A stretch of DNA of 64,000 nucleotides from Oscillospiraceae bacterium (GTDB lineage: Bacteria; Bacillota; Clostridia; Oscillospirales; Acutalibacteraceae): contig JAIRXU010000060.1 in assembly GCA_031268095.1 (NCBI GenBank), forward strand, positions 1-64,000. Direction: 5' to 3'. Both the position numbers and the translations under genes were made by a program. Positions 8,847 through 19,011 of this stretch are shown here, in pieces (within the stretch, counting starts at the first letter, position 1; the number at the start of each line of letters is the position of its first letter). The notes under the pieces are model-generated. The model had not been told where the DNA came from. It was given only the letters and a program-made list of their open reading frames with translations, and searched no databases.

Positions 8847-10136
8847 TTACCCTTCCTGCACATTCTTCATGATATCATTCACCGTCTTTTTCAGCCCCGT
8901 GTCGCGCCCGAGCTCGTCTTTGATCTCCCGCAGGGCATAGACGACCGTTGAATGGTCGCGGTTGAATTCCGCGCCGATGGCCTTGGTCGAAAGGCCCGTC
9001 ACCTGACTGATAACGTGCATGGCGACCTGCCGCGCCTTGGAGATATCCGCGTTGCGGCGCTGGGAGCGCAGGTCGGCGGACTTCAGGCCGTAGCAGCGGG
9101 CGGTCTCTTCAACGATGTGTTCGATGATCACCGGCAGCGGGCGTTCTTCGCTGGCTATGTCACTGATGGCGTTTTGGGCGGTGAGCAGGTTCATCTGCAT
9201 CCCCCGGAGCGTGACATAAGCTTCCAGGCGGTTGACCGCGCCCTCGAGCTGGCGGATGTTGTTCTTCAGCTGCCGGGCGATGTAATCGACGATGTCGTCC
9301 GAAATTTCGAAGCCGGTGTACTGCGCCTTATTCTTGATAATCGCCATGCGGGTTTCGAGGTCCGGCGGCTGGACGTCGGCAATCAGACCGCGCTCGAAGC
9401 GGCTGCGCAGCCGGTCCTCCAGAGTGGCGATCTCCTTCGGCGGTTTGTCCGAGGACAGAACAATTTGCCGCCCCTGGGTGATCAGGGCGTTGAACGTATG
9501 GAAGAATTCCTCCTGGGTGGCTTCCCGCCCGGCGATGAACTGTACGTCATCGACGATCAGAACTTCCGCGCTGCGGTATTTTTGATGGAACGCACCCATG
9601 CTTTTGATGGTCATGTAGTGGATCAGTTCGTTGGTGAAGGCTTCGCCCTGGGTGAAGATAATATTGGCGCTGGGGTCGTTCTTCTTGACTTCATGGGTGA
9701 TAGCGGAAAGCAGATGCGTCTTGCCCAGCCCGGAGTTGCCGTAAATGAACAGCGGGTTGTAGGCTTTCCCCGGATTGGCCGCTACGGCCAGGGCCGCCGC
9801 GTGGGCAAATTTATTGGAAGACCCGACGACGAACGTTTCGAACGTATTTTCTTCGTGCCCCTTGGGCTGCGCGGGCGGCGGAGCCGCCGGTTCGTCCCCG
9901 CTGACCAGCTCGATTTCCACATCAAACCCCAGCACGGCTTCGAATGCCCGGTGCAGCGGCTCCATGAATTTCTGTTCCAGCACCTTCCGCTTGAACTCCG
10001 CCAACGCCAGCACGGCCCTGCCGTGCTCAAAACTAACCGGCCGCAGCTCGCTCAGCCAGACGTTGTAGATCACCTCCTGCATGTCCTGCCGCAGGCGCTC
10101 TTTGACCATATCGAACAGCCGTTGAAATTCATCCAT
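8847..10136 (-). CDS. dnaA: Chromosomal replication initiator DnaA
   Basis: 429 residues from the ATG at 10136; a TTG 18 bp upstream is a weaker alternative. All four domains are present: N-terminal helicase-loading domain (about 1-75), short Pro-rich linker (about 85-95), AAA+ core with Walker A GNSGLGKTH and Walker B IVDDVQF, and a C-terminal helix-turn-helix (AIGAEFNRDHSTVVYAL) that binds DnaA boxes. Unusually, dnaA is not followed by dnaN but by dapF and dapL, and no rows of DnaA boxes are visible upstream. A sigma-A promoter lies at 10233-10261. Confidence 0.95.
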   Translation of the reverse strand: MDEFQRLFDMVKERLRQDMQEVIYNVWLSELRPVSFEHGRAVLALAEFKRKVLEQKFMEPLHRAFEAVLGFDVEIELVSGDEPAAPPPAQPKGHEENTFETFVVGSSNKFAHAAALAVAANPGKAYNPLFIYGNSGLGKTHLLSAITHEVKKNDPSANIIFTQGEAFTNELIHYMTIKSMGAFHQKYRSAEVLIVDDVQFIAGREATQEEFFHTFNALITQGRQIVLSSDKPPKEIATLEDRLRSRFERGLIADVQPPDLETRMAIIKNKAQYTGFEISDDIVDYIARQLKNNIRQLEGAVNRLEAYVTLRGMQMNLLTAQNAISDIASEERPLPVIIEHIVEETARCYGLKSADLRSQRRNADISKARQVAMHVISQVTGLSTKAIGAEFNRDHSTVVYALREIKDELGRDTGLKKTVNDIMKNVQEG

Positions 10137-10232
10137 TCCCTGCAATGCCCCCAAATCTTCTTTTCCCGAATAAATTCTGTGTCCCGTATTTCGCGCGCGC
10201 CCTCTGGTATCCCCCTAGGATAGCAGTTAAAA

Positions 10233-10261
10233 AGTATAACATACCTCTGCCGATTTTTCAA
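10233..10261 (-). promoter_or_regulatory. Sigma-A promoter of the dnaA-dapF-dapL run
   Basis: On the minus strand TTGAAA (10261-10256), 17-bp spacer, TATACT (10238-10233), about 100 bp before the dnaA start. No DnaA box (TTATNCACA) was seen between promoter and gene. Confidence 0.75.
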
Positions 10262-10342
10262 GCGGGTTTCGCGGAAATGAAAAAAATAATCTCGGGCGGC
10301 GCCGCGCGTATGTTCAGCTCTATCAAAAATTTTGTTTTACCG

Positions 10343-10371
10343 TTGCATCCCTGTCCATTCTTTGTTATAAT
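10343..10371 (+). promoter_or_regulatory. Sigma-A promoter of the glycogen operon
   Basis: TTGCAT (10343-10348), 17-bp spacer, TATAAT (10366-10371), 41 bp upstream of glgB. It is divergent from the dnaA promoter. Confidence 0.8.
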
Positions 10372-10412
10372 AGGTATCGTAACACCATAATCAGAAAACG
10401 GAGGATGATTCG

Positions 10413-12287
10413 ATGGCGGAATGGGACGTCCCTGTCTATCTGTTTCATCAGGGCAACAACGCCAAAGCCTATCAGTTTTTCGGCGCGCATTTTGTTGATC
10501 CGGCCGCCGGCGTGGTTTTCCGCGTCTGGGCGCCGCAAGCGGCGGCGGTCAGCGTGGCGGGGGATTTCAATGGCTGGGATCCGGACGCGGCGCCGATGGA
10601 ACAGCTTGGCGGCGGGATTTGGGAATGCACCGTCCCGGGGGTGGAACCCTTCGCGGCATACAAGTTCTGCGTCACCGGCCGTGACGGGAAACAGCGGCTT
10701 AAGGCTGACCCCTTCGCGTTCCATAGCGAGACGCGGCCCGGCACCGCCTCAAAGTTCTACGACCTGCGGGGCTATTCCTGGCGGGATGACAGTTGGATTC
10801 GGGAGCGCGCCCGGCGCGGGCCCGCCGCAGCGCCGATGAACATATATGAAGTGCACGTTGGTTCCTGGCGGCGGTATCCGGACGGGGAACCCTTTTCCTA
10901 TCGGAAACTGGCGGACGAACTGATCCCCTACGCGGCGGACATGGGATACACCCACCTGGAACTGATGCCGCTGAGCGAATATCCCTTTGACGGCTCCTGG
11001 GGCTATCAGGTGACGGGCTATTTCTCTGTAACGTCCCGGTACGGCGAGCCGCGGGACTTTATGTATTTCGTTGACCGCTGCCATCAGGCGAGGCTGGGGG
11101 TGATCCTCGACTGGGTGCCGGCGCACTTCCCCCGGGACGCGCACGGCTTGGTGGAGTTCGACGGCGGCCCCTGCTATGAATATGCCGACCCGCGCCGGGG
11201 AGAACACAAACAGTGGGGAACGAAGGTTTTCGACTTCGGACGGAAAGAGGTCCAGAGTTTCCTGCTTTCCGCCGCGTCCTTCTGGTTCGATTGGTACCAT
11301 GTTGACGGGCTGCGGGTGGACGCCGTCGCTTCCATGCTCTACCTCGACTACGGACGCAACGCCGGGGAATGGCTCCCCAACCGAAAAGGCGGGCGCGAGA
11401 ACCTCGAAGCCGTCGCGCTCTTCCAGAAACTCAACAAGGCTGTTTTCCGCGATTATCCCGGCGTGATTATGGCGGCGGAAGAAAGCACCGCCTGGCCAAT
11501 GGTCACCAAGCCGCCGGAGGATGGCGGTCTGGGGTTCAATTTCAAATGGAACATGGGCTGGATGAACGACTGCCTGCGCTATTTCTCCATGGAGGGGATC
11601 CACCGCAAAAACAATCACAATTGCCTGACGTTCTCGTTCTTCTACGCCTTCTCCGAAAATTTCATCCTCCCGATTTCCCATGACGAGGTGGTTCACGGAA
11701 AGCATTCCCTGATCGGCAAACTGCCGGGAAGCTACGAAGAGAAGTTCGCGGGGCTCCGTGCCTTTCTGGGGTATATGATCGCCCACCCGGGCAAAAAGCT
11801 GCTGTTCATGGGCCAGGAGTTCGGGCAGTTCATTGAGTGGAACTACCAGCAGGAGCTGGACTGGCTGCTGCTGGACTATGAAAATCACCGGCAGCTTCAG
11901 GACTTCACCCGCCAGATCAACCGCTTTTACCGCGATACCCCCGCCCTTTGGGAGATCGACGACGGCTGGGAAGGTTTTTCTTGGATTTCTGAGGACGACA
12001 ACATCAATTCCGTCATTGCCTTCCGCCGCCGGGACAGCCAGGGCCGGGAACTGATCTGCGTATGCAACTTCACGCCCGTGCCGCGGCAAAACTACCGTAT
12101 CGGCGTTCCGGAGCCGGGGAAGTACCGGATCCTCTTCTCGACGGACGAACCGCGCTTCGGCGGTCAGAGCCCCGACCCGGCCGTCCTCCTCCCCGCCCAG
12201 CCGGAAGCCATGCATGGTCAGGACCAGTCCCTGGTGCTGACGCTGCCGGGGCTGAGTGTGCAGTTCCTGACCCGGGAAGGGCCGTAA
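10413..12287 (+). CDS. glgB: 1,4-alpha-glucan branching enzyme
   Basis: 624 residues, normal for GlgB. It forms alpha-1,6 branches in glycogen. An N-terminal CBM48 domain (about 25-115, [18 protein letters not shown]) precedes a GH13 TIM barrel: nucleophile D303 in [16 protein letters not shown], acid/base E356 in AAEEST, and the third carboxylate D424 in ISHDEVVHG. The C-terminal beta domain begins near 525. The SD GGAGG lies at 10400-10404. First gene of the glgB-C-D-A operon. Confidence 0.96.
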   Translation: MAEWDVPVYLFHQGNNAKAYQFFGAHFVDPAAGVVFRVWAPQAAAVSVAGDFNGWDPDAAPMEQLGGGIWECTVPGVEPFAAYKFCVTGRDGKQRLKADPFAFHSETRPGTASKFYDLRGYSWRDDSWIRERARRGPAAAPMNIYEVHVGSWRRYPDGEPFSYRKLADELIPYAADMGYTHLELMPLSEYPFDGSWGYQVTGYFSVTSRYGEPRDFMYFVDRCHQARLGVILDWVPAHFPRDAHGLVEFDGGPCYEYADPRRGEHKQWGTKVFDFGRKEVQSFLLSAASFWFDWYHVDGLRVDAVASMLYLDYGRNAGEWLPNRKGGRENLEAVALFQKLNKAVFRDYPGVIMAAEESTAWPMVTKPPEDGGLGFNFKWNMGWMNDCLRYFSMEGIHRKNNHNCLTFSFFYAFSENFILPISHDEVVHGKHSLIGKLPGSYEEKFAGLRAFLGYMIAHPGKKLLFMGQEFGQFIEWNYQQELDWLLLDYENHRQLQDFTRQINRFYRDTPALWEIDDGWEGFSWISEDDNINSVIAFRRRDSQGRELICVCNFTPVPRQNYRIGVPEPGKYRILFSTDEPRFGGQSPDPAVLLPAQPEAMHGQDQSLVLTLPGLSVQFLTREGP

Positions 12288-12425
12288 TCCGCGGGCCCTG
12301 GCTTTCCCTTAGGCGGCTCGGAACGCGTTTTTTCTTCCCCGCTTCCGCGCCCGCAAAGAACTCCCCTGCCCGGTTTCCGACCCAACCATTCCCAACCCAT
12401 CGAAATAGAGAAGGAGGCAGATTTC

Positions 12426-13643
12426 ATGCAAAAGCAGGAATGTATCGCCATGCTCCTGGCCGGGGGACAAGGCAGCCGCCTGGGCGTGCTGACCAAGTCC
12501 CTGGCCAAACCCGCCGTGCCGTATGGCGGAAAGTACCGCATCATTGACTTCCCCCTCTCCAACTGCGTCAATTCCGGCATCGATACCGTCGGGGTGCTGA
12601 CACAGTATCAGCCGCTGGAGCTCAACGACTACTTAGGCAACGGCCAGCCCTGGGACCTGGACCGCGTGAACGGCGGTGTCCACATCCTCTCGCCCTACCA
12701 GCAGATGAAAGGAACAGAGTGGTACAAAGGCACGGCCAACGCGATTTATCAGAATATCCATTTCATCGAACGCTATGACCCGGAATATGTCCTGATCCTC
12801 TCCGGGGACCACATCTATAAAATGGACTACGCGAAGATGCTGGATTTCCATAAGCAGACGCAGGCGGACTGCACCATCGCCATGCTGGAGGTTCCCTGGG
12901 AGGAGGCCAGCCGTTTCGGGCTGATGATCACCGGTGAGGATTACCGGATCCGGGAATTCGAGGAAAAGCCGAAGCATCCCCGCAGCAATCAGGCCTCTAT
13001 GGGCGTTTATGTCTTCACTTGGAGCAAGCTGCGGCGGTACCTGCTGGACGACGAGGCCAACGCCGCTTCCAGCAACGATTTCGGCAAAGATCTCCTGCCC
13101 GCCATGCACCGGGCCGGAGAACGGCTCTTCGCCTATCCCTTCGACGGGTACTGGAAGGACGTCGGGACCATCGACAGCCTTTGGGAAGCCAACCTGGATT
13201 TGCTCAACCCAAAGGTGGATCTGGACCTGAGCGACCCGGACTGGAAGATCTATTCCCGTAACCCCGCTTCCCCGCCTCACTTCCTGGCGGAGAGCGCTGT
13301 GGTGCAGAATTCCATGATTGCCGCGGGCTGCGTCGTGGAGGGCTTGGTCGATTTCTCGATCCTCTTCGCTCAAGTCACCGTTGAGCATGGCGCCATCGTC
13401 CGGGACTCCATCCTGATGCCCGGCGCGGTGGTAAAAACCGGCGCCTGCGTCCAGTACGCGATCGTCGCGGAAAATGCGGTGATCGACGCGGGGGCCAGCG
13501 TCGGCGAGCGGCCGGAGAGCGCGGCGGACTTGGATCAATGGGGGGTATCCGTCGTCGGCGCGGGCGTCCGCGTCGCCCCGGGGGCCAAAGTCCCCGCCAA
13601 GGCTATGATTGAGCGGGACGTCCCCGCTGCGAAGGAGGGGTAA
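12426..13643 (+). CDS. glgC: Glucose-1-phosphate adenylyltransferase catalytic subunit
   Basis: 405 residues. It makes ADP-glucose from glucose-1-phosphate and ATP, the committed step of glycogen synthesis. The nucleotidyltransferase motif [14 protein letters not shown] (10-23) is intact and followed by [20 protein letters not shown]; the substrate-site segment EEKPKHP and the C-terminal left-handed beta-helix (about 290-390) are present. The SD AAGGAGG is well placed. The 138 bp between glgB and glgC shows no clear hairpin or promoter. It should form a heterotetramer with GlgD. Confidence 0.96.
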   Translation: MQKQECIAMLLAGGQGSRLGVLTKSLAKPAVPYGGKYRIIDFPLSNCVNSGIDTVGVLTQYQPLELNDYLGNGQPWDLDRVNGGVHILSPYQQMKGTEWYKGTANAIYQNIHFIERYDPEYVLILSGDHIYKMDYAKMLDFHKQTQADCTIAMLEVPWEEASRFGLMITGEDYRIREFEEKPKHPRSNQASMGVYVFTWSKLRRYLLDDEANAASSNDFGKDLLPAMHRAGERLFAYPFDGYWKDVGTIDSLWEANLDLLNPKVDLDLSDPDWKIYSRNPASPPHFLAESAVVQNSMIAAGCVVEGLVDFSILFAQVTVEHGAIVRDSILMPGAVVKTGACVQYAIVAENAVIDAGASVGERPESAADLDQWGVSVVGAGVRVAPGAKVPAKAMIERDVPAAKEG

Positions 13644-13645
13644 TC

Positions 13646-14764
13646 ATGAGAGCAAACAACATTCTTGGCATCCTCTATTCCAATTCTTACGATGCGTCCC
13701 TGCCTGAGCTGACTGCTCTGCGGACCATGGGGTCCGTGCCCTTCGGCGGACGGTACCGGATGATTGACTTTCCGCTGTCGAATATGGTAGGCAGCGGGAT
13801 CGGCAAGGTCGGCGTGATCACCAAGACAAACTACCGCTCGCTGATGGATCATCTGGCGCTGGGGAACCCTTGGGATCTTTCCCGGAAGAACGAAGGCATG
13901 GTGCTGCTGCCTCCCTTCGCCGAGGCGGGCGCAGGCGGAAACCAGACGCGGATGGAGGGTCTGCGCGGCGCTTCGGAGTTCCTGCGGCACTCAAAAGAAG
14001 AATACGTCATCATGAGCGATTGCAACGTCGTATGTAATCTTGATTACCGCGCGCTTTTCCGCTGCCATGTCCAGTCCGGGGCGGACCTCACCATTGCCTT
14101 CCGCCGGGGACCCGCGCCGAAGTTGGAGACCATGCGGCTGTCGCTTGACGGCGGGGAATATCCCCGGGTCACGCAAATCCGGCTCAGCGGCGCGGCGGAA
14201 GCGGATACAGCCTACTCTCTGAATATTTTCATTCTGCGCAAATCCTTGCTCGAGCGGCTGATCCAGGAGGCTGCCGGCCGGGGCGACGCAGACTTTGAAC
14301 GGGAAGTGATTCGCCCCCGGCTCCAGTCCCTGCGCGTCCACGGCGCGGAGGTCACTGACTACGCCCGGGTGATCGATTCGCTGCAAAGCTACTACGACAT
14401 CAGTATGGAGCTGCTGGACCCCGCCAGCCGCCAGGCCTTCTTTCACCCCGGCCGGCCGATTTTCACCAAAGTGCAGGACGACATGCCCACCATCTATGGC
14501 CTGGGTTCTTCGGTCCGGAATTGCCTGGTGGCCGACGGCTGCCAGATTGACGGCGTGGCGGAAAACTGCATCCTGTCGCGGGGCGTCCGGATCGAGAAGG
14601 GCGCGCGGGCGCGCGGGTGCATCCTGATGCAGGGGACCTACGTCGGAGCGGACACGAAGTTGGACTGTGTCATCACCGACAAGAAGGTGTTCCTCAGTTC
14701 CCATAAGACCCTGGCCGGGGATCCGAAGTTCCCGGTGTACCTGGGAAAAAATATTGCCATCTGA
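13646..14764 (+). CDS. glgD: GlgD, regulatory/non-catalytic ADP-glucose pyrophosphorylase subunit
   Basis: 372 residues, 2 bp after glgC. It is homologous to GlgC (FGGRYRMIDFPLSNMV, beta-helix at the C-terminus), but the catalytic GGxGxRL loop at the N-terminus is replaced by GILYSNSYDASLPEL, the hallmark of GlgD. In Firmicutes GlgD partners GlgC and raises its activity and allosteric response. The near-zero spacing suggests coupled translation and matched stoichiometry. Confidence 0.93.
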   Translation: MRANNILGILYSNSYDASLPELTALRTMGSVPFGGRYRMIDFPLSNMVGSGIGKVGVITKTNYRSLMDHLALGNPWDLSRKNEGMVLLPPFAEAGAGGNQTRMEGLRGASEFLRHSKEEYVIMSDCNVVCNLDYRALFRCHVQSGADLTIAFRRGPAPKLETMRLSLDGGEYPRVTQIRLSGAAEADTAYSLNIFILRKSLLERLIQEAAGRGDADFEREVIRPRLQSLRVHGAEVTDYARVIDSLQSYYDISMELLDPASRQAFFHPGRPIFTKVQDDMPTIYGLGSSVRNCLVADGCQIDGVAENCILSRGVRIEKGARARGCILMQGTYVGADTKLDCVITDKKVFLSSHKTLAGDPKFPVYLGKNIAI

Positions 14765-14813
14765 CCCGGCTGATTTGATGATGACTTCATTTGTGACTTA
14801 GGAGGATGCATCC

Positions 14814-16241
14814 ATGAAAGTATTGTTTGCCACCAGCGAGGCCCAACCGTTCAAAGCCAGCGGCGGGCTGGCGGAGGTTGCGGGATCTCTGCCCGCGGCG
14901 TTGCGCAAGCGGCTGATCGGCTGCCGGGTCGTGATGCCGCTGTATGACTCCATCCGGCAGGATCTCAAGGACAGCATGACCTTTCTGACGCACATCACCG
15001 TCCCCGTCGCCTGGAGGCGGCAGTACTGCGGGATTTTCGAGGCCCGCAGCGGCGGTGTGATCTACTACTTGCTGGACAACCAATATTACTTCAAGCGGGA
15101 CGCGCAGCTCTACGGCTATTACGATGACGCGGAGCGCTTCGCGTTCTTCTCCCGCGCGGTGCTGGAGATCCTTCCCTACCTTGAGGGCTTCAAGCCAGAC
15201 ATTATCCACTGCAACGACTGGCAGACCGCCCTGGTCCCCGTCTACCAGACGGCGATGTACGCCAAGTCGGAGCTCTACCAGGGCATCAAAACGGTCTTCA
15301 CCATCCATAATATTGAATACCAGGGGATTTACGGGATGGACATTCTGGAAGACGTCTTCGGCCTGAGCCGGGCGCATGCCTCGCTGCTGGAGCACGGCGG
15401 GGACATTAACCTGATGAAGGGCGGGATCGAGTGCGCCGATATGGTTACCACCGTCAGCCCTTCCTACGCGCAGGAAATCCTGGATCCCTGGTACAGCCAT
15501 GGGCTGGAAAACATTCTCTGTGCCCGGCGGTATAAACTCCAGGGCATCCTCAACGGCATTGATACCGTAAGTTACGACCCTGCCACCGATCCGGCGCTCT
15601 TCGTGAACTACAGCGCGGCGGACCTGGACGGCAAGGCGGAGAACAAGCGTCGGCTCCAGGAACTGCTGGAGCTGGAGCAGGATCCCCGCAAGCCTCTGAT
15701 CGGGATGGTTTCGCGCCTGGTAACCCACAAGGGTCTGGATTTGGTCCGGGCCAGCCTGGAGGAGCTGCTGCACACCTCCGACGCGCAGCTGGCGCTCATC
15801 GGTTCCGGGGACTGGCAATACGAGCAGTTCTTCCGGGATATTGCCGGACGGTACCCCGGACGGGTCAACGCGCGGATCGGCTTTGTCCCGGAACACTCCC
15901 GGAAGATTTATGCCGGATCGGACCTATTCCTCATGCCCTCCAAAAGCGAACCCTGCGGACTTTCGCAGATGATCGCGCTGCGCTACGGCAGCATCCCCAT
16001 TGTCCGGGAAACCGGCGGCCTGCGGGACTCCATCCAGGACAGCGGCACCAGCGAGGGCAACGGCTTCACCTTCCAGAACTACAACGCGCATGATCTGCTG
16101 GGCGCCATCCGCCGGGCGCTGCAAGGCTATGCCTACGAATCCGGCTGGGAGATCCTGGTCAAACGAGCCATGACCTGCGACTTCAGCTGGGGGCGCTCGG
16201 CGAACGCCTATATCAAATTGTACAAGTCTCTGCTGGGGTAA
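14814..16241 (+). CDS. glgA: Glycogen synthase (ADP-glucose, GT5)
   Basis: 475 residues, normal GT5 length. It elongates alpha-1,4-glucan from ADP-glucose. The N-terminal domain starts with VLFATSEAQPFKASGGLAEV; the usual lysine two residues before GG is replaced (ASGGL), a variant I believe is common in clostridial GlgA. HNIEYQG and NDWQTALVP are present, and the C-terminal Rossmann domain has MPSKSEPCGLSQM with the retaining-GT glutamate. The SD TAGGAGG is strong. Confidence 0.95.
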   Translation: MKVLFATSEAQPFKASGGLAEVAGSLPAALRKRLIGCRVVMPLYDSIRQDLKDSMTFLTHITVPVAWRRQYCGIFEARSGGVIYYLLDNQYYFKRDAQLYGYYDDAERFAFFSRAVLEILPYLEGFKPDIIHCNDWQTALVPVYQTAMYAKSELYQGIKTVFTIHNIEYQGIYGMDILEDVFGLSRAHASLLEHGGDINLMKGGIECADMVTTVSPSYAQEILDPWYSHGLENILCARRYKLQGILNGIDTVSYDPATDPALFVNYSAADLDGKAENKRRLQELLELEQDPRKPLIGMVSRLVTHKGLDLVRASLEELLHTSDAQLALIGSGDWQYEQFFRDIAGRYPGRVNARIGFVPEHSRKIYAGSDLFLMPSKSEPCGLSQMIALRYGSIPIVRETGGLRDSIQDSGTSEGNGFTFQNYNAHDLLGAIRRALQGYAYESGWEILVKRAMTCDFSWGRSANAYIKLYKSLLG

Positions 16242-16284
16242 TTGGCGCGCAGATCCTGTTCTGCCGACTAGATGGAGGGTACTC

Positions 16285-16977
16285 ATGACTTATGTAGCTT
16301 CCGGACTGCTGGGGCGGCAAGCCGCGTTGGCCCGGCTAACGGACAAACTGAATCTGCGTGGCAGCGACACGCTTTACCTGCTGGGAAACGTCCTGGGCGG
16401 GGCGGGCAGCATTTCCCTGCTGCGGCACTTGGCCTGCCAGGAAAACGTATTCCCCGTCCTCGGGCGCAACGACTACGTCGCCAGCCGGATCCTGGGCGCC
16501 CTGGCGGAAGCTGCGTCAGCCGACGCGGAAGAACTGCTCACCGCCGTGGAGCTGCGGCTGCTGGAATGGTGGAAGCCGCTGGGCGGCGCGGCGGTGCTGG
16601 AAGAATTCTTTGCGCTGGGGGCCGACGCACGGGACGACGTGCTGGATTATCTGGCGGAATTTTTCCTTTATGACGAGCTCAGCGTGGCAGGGCAGGACTA
16701 TGTGCTGGTTCACGCGGGCCTGCATCAGTTCGCGCCGGAACGGTCGCTGGAGGATTATCAGATTGAAGATCTGGTCCTTTATCCCGCCGACTACCGCAAG
16801 CGCTATTTCCGGGACAAAACGCTGGTGACCGCCGCCGTTCCCTGCGATCGGATCAACCCGGCCTGTACCGGCGGGGTCTGGCGCGGGAAGGGGCACATTG
16901 CCGTCAACTGGGAATCCCAGGGGCGGCTCGCGGCGGTTCGACTGGACGACGGGGAAACATTCTCAACCGTGTGCTAA
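16285..16977 (+). CDS. Degenerate metallophosphatase-like protein (probable pseudoenzyme)
   Basis: 230 residues. The overall order matches PP1-like bacterial metallophosphatases: a first strand (VASGLLGR, 4-11), DTLYLLGNVLGGAG (28-41) where active enzymes have GDxxDRG, NVFPVLGRNDY (54-64) where they have GNHE, a conserved VHAGLH (142-147) and a final Gly-rich strand (GGVWRGKGH, 197-205). Nearly all metal-binding Asp, His and Asn residues are therefore missing while the scaffold and VHAG remain. It starts 43 bp after glgA with its own SD (GGAGGG) and is likely in the glycogen transcript. A sugar- or protein-binding regulatory role is possible but unproven. Confidence 0.65.
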   Translation: MTYVASGLLGRQAALARLTDKLNLRGSDTLYLLGNVLGGAGSISLLRHLACQENVFPVLGRNDYVASRILGALAEAASADAEELLTAVELRLLEWWKPLGGAAVLEEFFALGADARDDVLDYLAEFFLYDELSVAGQDYVLVHAGLHQFAPERSLEDYQIEDLVLYPADYRKRYFRDKTLVTAAVPCDRINPACTGGVWRGKGHIAVNWESQGRLAAVRLDDGETFSTVC

Positions 16978-17030
16978 GGGTTTCTCCTACCAAAATGCCA
17001 GTACCCCATATTTATCCAGTGAGGTGACGC

Positions 17031-17708
17031 ATGAAATCATATTTGATTGCCCTGCTGCGGCACGGCACAAGCGAGGGCGAGGCGGAGGGTCGGTACATTG
17101 GGCACACAGACGCGCAGCTGACCGCGGAGGGCCGCGCTCAGTTGCGGGCGCTGCGGGAAGAATACGGGTACCCCGCGGCGCAGGCGGTGCTGATTTCTCC
17201 CCTGCGCCGCTGCCGGGAAACGGCGGAAATCCTCTATCCCGGACAGAATACCATCGCGCTGGCGGGGCTGCAGGAATGCTATTTTGGCGAATTTGAAAAT
17301 AAAACGGCAGAGGAACTCCAAAATGAACCCTTGTTCCCCCGCTGGCTGGCCGGAGAAACCGGCGTGACGCCGCCGTTCGGCGAAGAGGCGGGCGCTTTCC
17401 AGGCGAGGATCTGCACAGCCTTTCTCTCGGCGGTCGATGGGCTGATCAAGACCGGGACCACCCGGGCGGCTTTCATCACCCATGGCGGCGTAGTGATGGC
17501 GCTGCTGGCAGCGTTCGGCCTGCCCGAGGCTCCGATGCACGAGTGGCTGACGCCCGGCGGCTGCGGCTATCTGCTGCGGGTGACGCCGTCGCTCTGGATG
17601 CGGGGCCGCAAGTGCGAAGTGATTGCCCCGCTGCCCCAGGAACCGGCGGAAGAGAGCCCCGAGGCGGCGGCGCTTTGGAAAGAACGGGAAGCGGCGGAAT
17701 TTCTGTGA
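17031..17708 (+). CDS. Histidine phosphatase family protein (phosphoglycerate-mutase-like)
   Basis: 225 residues. The RHG motif with the phospho-accepting histidine is R10-H11-G12 (LLRHGTSEGE), followed by the family-typical GHTDAQLTAEG, SPLRRCRETA and a second catalytic His in FITHGGV. The domain ends near 200 and a short Glu-rich tail follows. Members hydrolyse sugar phosphates, nucleotides or cobalamin precursors; the context after glgA suggests a sugar phosphate, but this is inference. SD GAGGTG. Confidence 0.85.
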   Translation: MKSYLIALLRHGTSEGEAEGRYIGHTDAQLTAEGRAQLRALREEYGYPAAQAVLISPLRRCRETAEILYPGQNTIALAGLQECYFGEFENKTAEELQNEPLFPRWLAGETGVTPPFGEEAGAFQARICTAFLSAVDGLIKTGTTRAAFITHGGVVMALLAAFGLPEAPMHEWLTPGGCGYLLRVTPSLWMRGRKCEVIAPLPQEPAEESPEAAALWKEREAAEFL

Positions 17709-17767
17709 TTCCCGCACACCCTTCTTTCACTCCTATTGGCTGATTCCAAAATAACAGGAGGGTCTTC

Positions 17768-18985
17768 ATGTCCGACGAATTTACCCCCGTACTGCGGTTT
17801 CTCGTGATGAGCGACACGCATTACCAGGACGAACCCAGTCCCGCGCGGGAGCGCACAGAACAGGGCCTGCGCATCGGCCGGCGAATCGCCGCGGCCCACC
17901 CAACCTACCGGCGGCTGGACGCAGTGGCCGTCGTCGGCGACTTTGCGGACCGGGGCAGCGAAGCGCAGTACCAAGCCTTCCATGCTTCCCTGGAGCAGGA
18001 ATTGACGGACGAGACGAAGCGGATCCTGTCCGTTGCCAGCCATGAATTCAACGCGACGGTGGAGGTTGCGTACGAACGGCTGGCGCGGATTTTCGGCCAG
18101 CCGCCCGACGTGCACGAGGTGATCAGCGGCTTTCATTTTATCTCTATATCTCCGTCCAGCGGCACAAGTTACGACGGGGCCAAGCAGGCCTGGGCGGCGG
18201 GAGAACTGGCCAAAGCGGCGGCGGATGACCCAAAACGGCCGATCTTCTTTTTTCAGCATCCCCATGTTTCCGACACCGTGTACGGCAGCATCATGTGGGG
18301 GGACTATGACCTGACGGCGATCCTGATGAATTACCCGCAGGTCATCGACTTTTCCGGGCACTCCCACGCGCCCGTCAACGACCCGCGCTCCATCCACCAG
18401 GACTACTTCACCTGCCTTGGCACAGGAACGATGCATTACTTTGAGCTGGACGAATTCGACAAATACTACGGGACCCATCCCCCTCTGTGCGAGCAGGCGG
18501 GACAGATGCTGATCGTCGAGGCCGACGCGGGGAACCGGGTCCGGGTGACGCCCTACGACGTGCTGACCGACCAGCCCTTTCCGTTCGTTTGGTCCATCGA
18601 CTGCCCCAGCGACCCGGATACCTTCCAATACACCAATTCCAAGCGCCGGGCGGCGGCGCGCCCGCCTTTTTTCCCGCCGGAAGCGAAGTTAACCGTTCAC
18701 GACGTTACTTCCTCCGGCGCGGCGCTGACCTTTGATCAGGCAGCGGCGCGGCAGGATTACGTCAACGATTACCGTGTCCGGGTCTTCCGAGAAGCGGATG
18801 GGACCATCGTCCGGCAGCTCGCGCTGTGGTCCGGCTATTATTTCTCCGACATGCCGGAGACTCTGTCGCTGGACCTGACGGACCTGACGCCCGGCACAGC
18901 CTACCGGGTGGAGATTCTGGCGCGGGGATTCTGGGAAAACGTCAGCGAAAACGGACTGACGGGGCGGTTTGTGACAGAAAACTAA
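17768..18985 (+). CDS. Metallophosphoesterase with C-terminal Fn3-like domain
   Basis: 405 residues. Calcineurin-like core: DxH at D16-H18 (MSDTHYQ), GDxxDRG at 58-64, a variant third motif ASHEF (89-93 region) where GNHE is usual, FFQHPH (about 161-166) and GHSH at 197-200. Residues about 315-400 form a beta-rich fibronectin type III-like domain. No signal peptide is visible, so it is cytoplasmic. Substrate unknown. SD CAGGAGGG at suitable distance; same strand and close spacing as the preceding phosphatase. Confidence 0.82.
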   Translation: MSDEFTPVLRFLVMSDTHYQDEPSPARERTEQGLRIGRRIAAAHPTYRRLDAVAVVGDFADRGSEAQYQAFHASLEQELTDETKRILSVASHEFNATVEVAYERLARIFGQPPDVHEVISGFHFISISPSSGTSYDGAKQAWAAGELAKAAADDPKRPIFFFQHPHVSDTVYGSIMWGDYDLTAILMNYPQVIDFSGHSHAPVNDPRSIHQDYFTCLGTGTMHYFELDEFDKYYGTHPPLCEQAGQMLIVEADAGNRVRVTPYDVLTDQPFPFVWSIDCPSDPDTFQYTNSKRRAAARPPFFPPEAKLTVHDVTSSGAALTFDQAAARQDYVNDYRVRVFREADGTIVRQLALWSGYYFSDMPETLSLDLTDLTPGTAYRVEILARGFWENVSENGLTGRFVTEN

Positions 18986-19011
18986 AATCAACATTTGCCT
19001 TGGGAGAACGT

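Noticed and set aside
10137-10412. Possible oriC beside dnaA
   Set aside because: No DnaA boxes or AT-rich unwinding repeats are visible, only two divergent promoters.
12288-12425. Regulatory element between glgB and glgC
   Set aside because: No convincing hairpin, promoter or riboswitch-like structure was seen.
18826-19011. N-terminal extension of the dihydrouridine synthase
   Set aside because: The open frame overlaps the previous gene; family homology and the SD begin at 19012.
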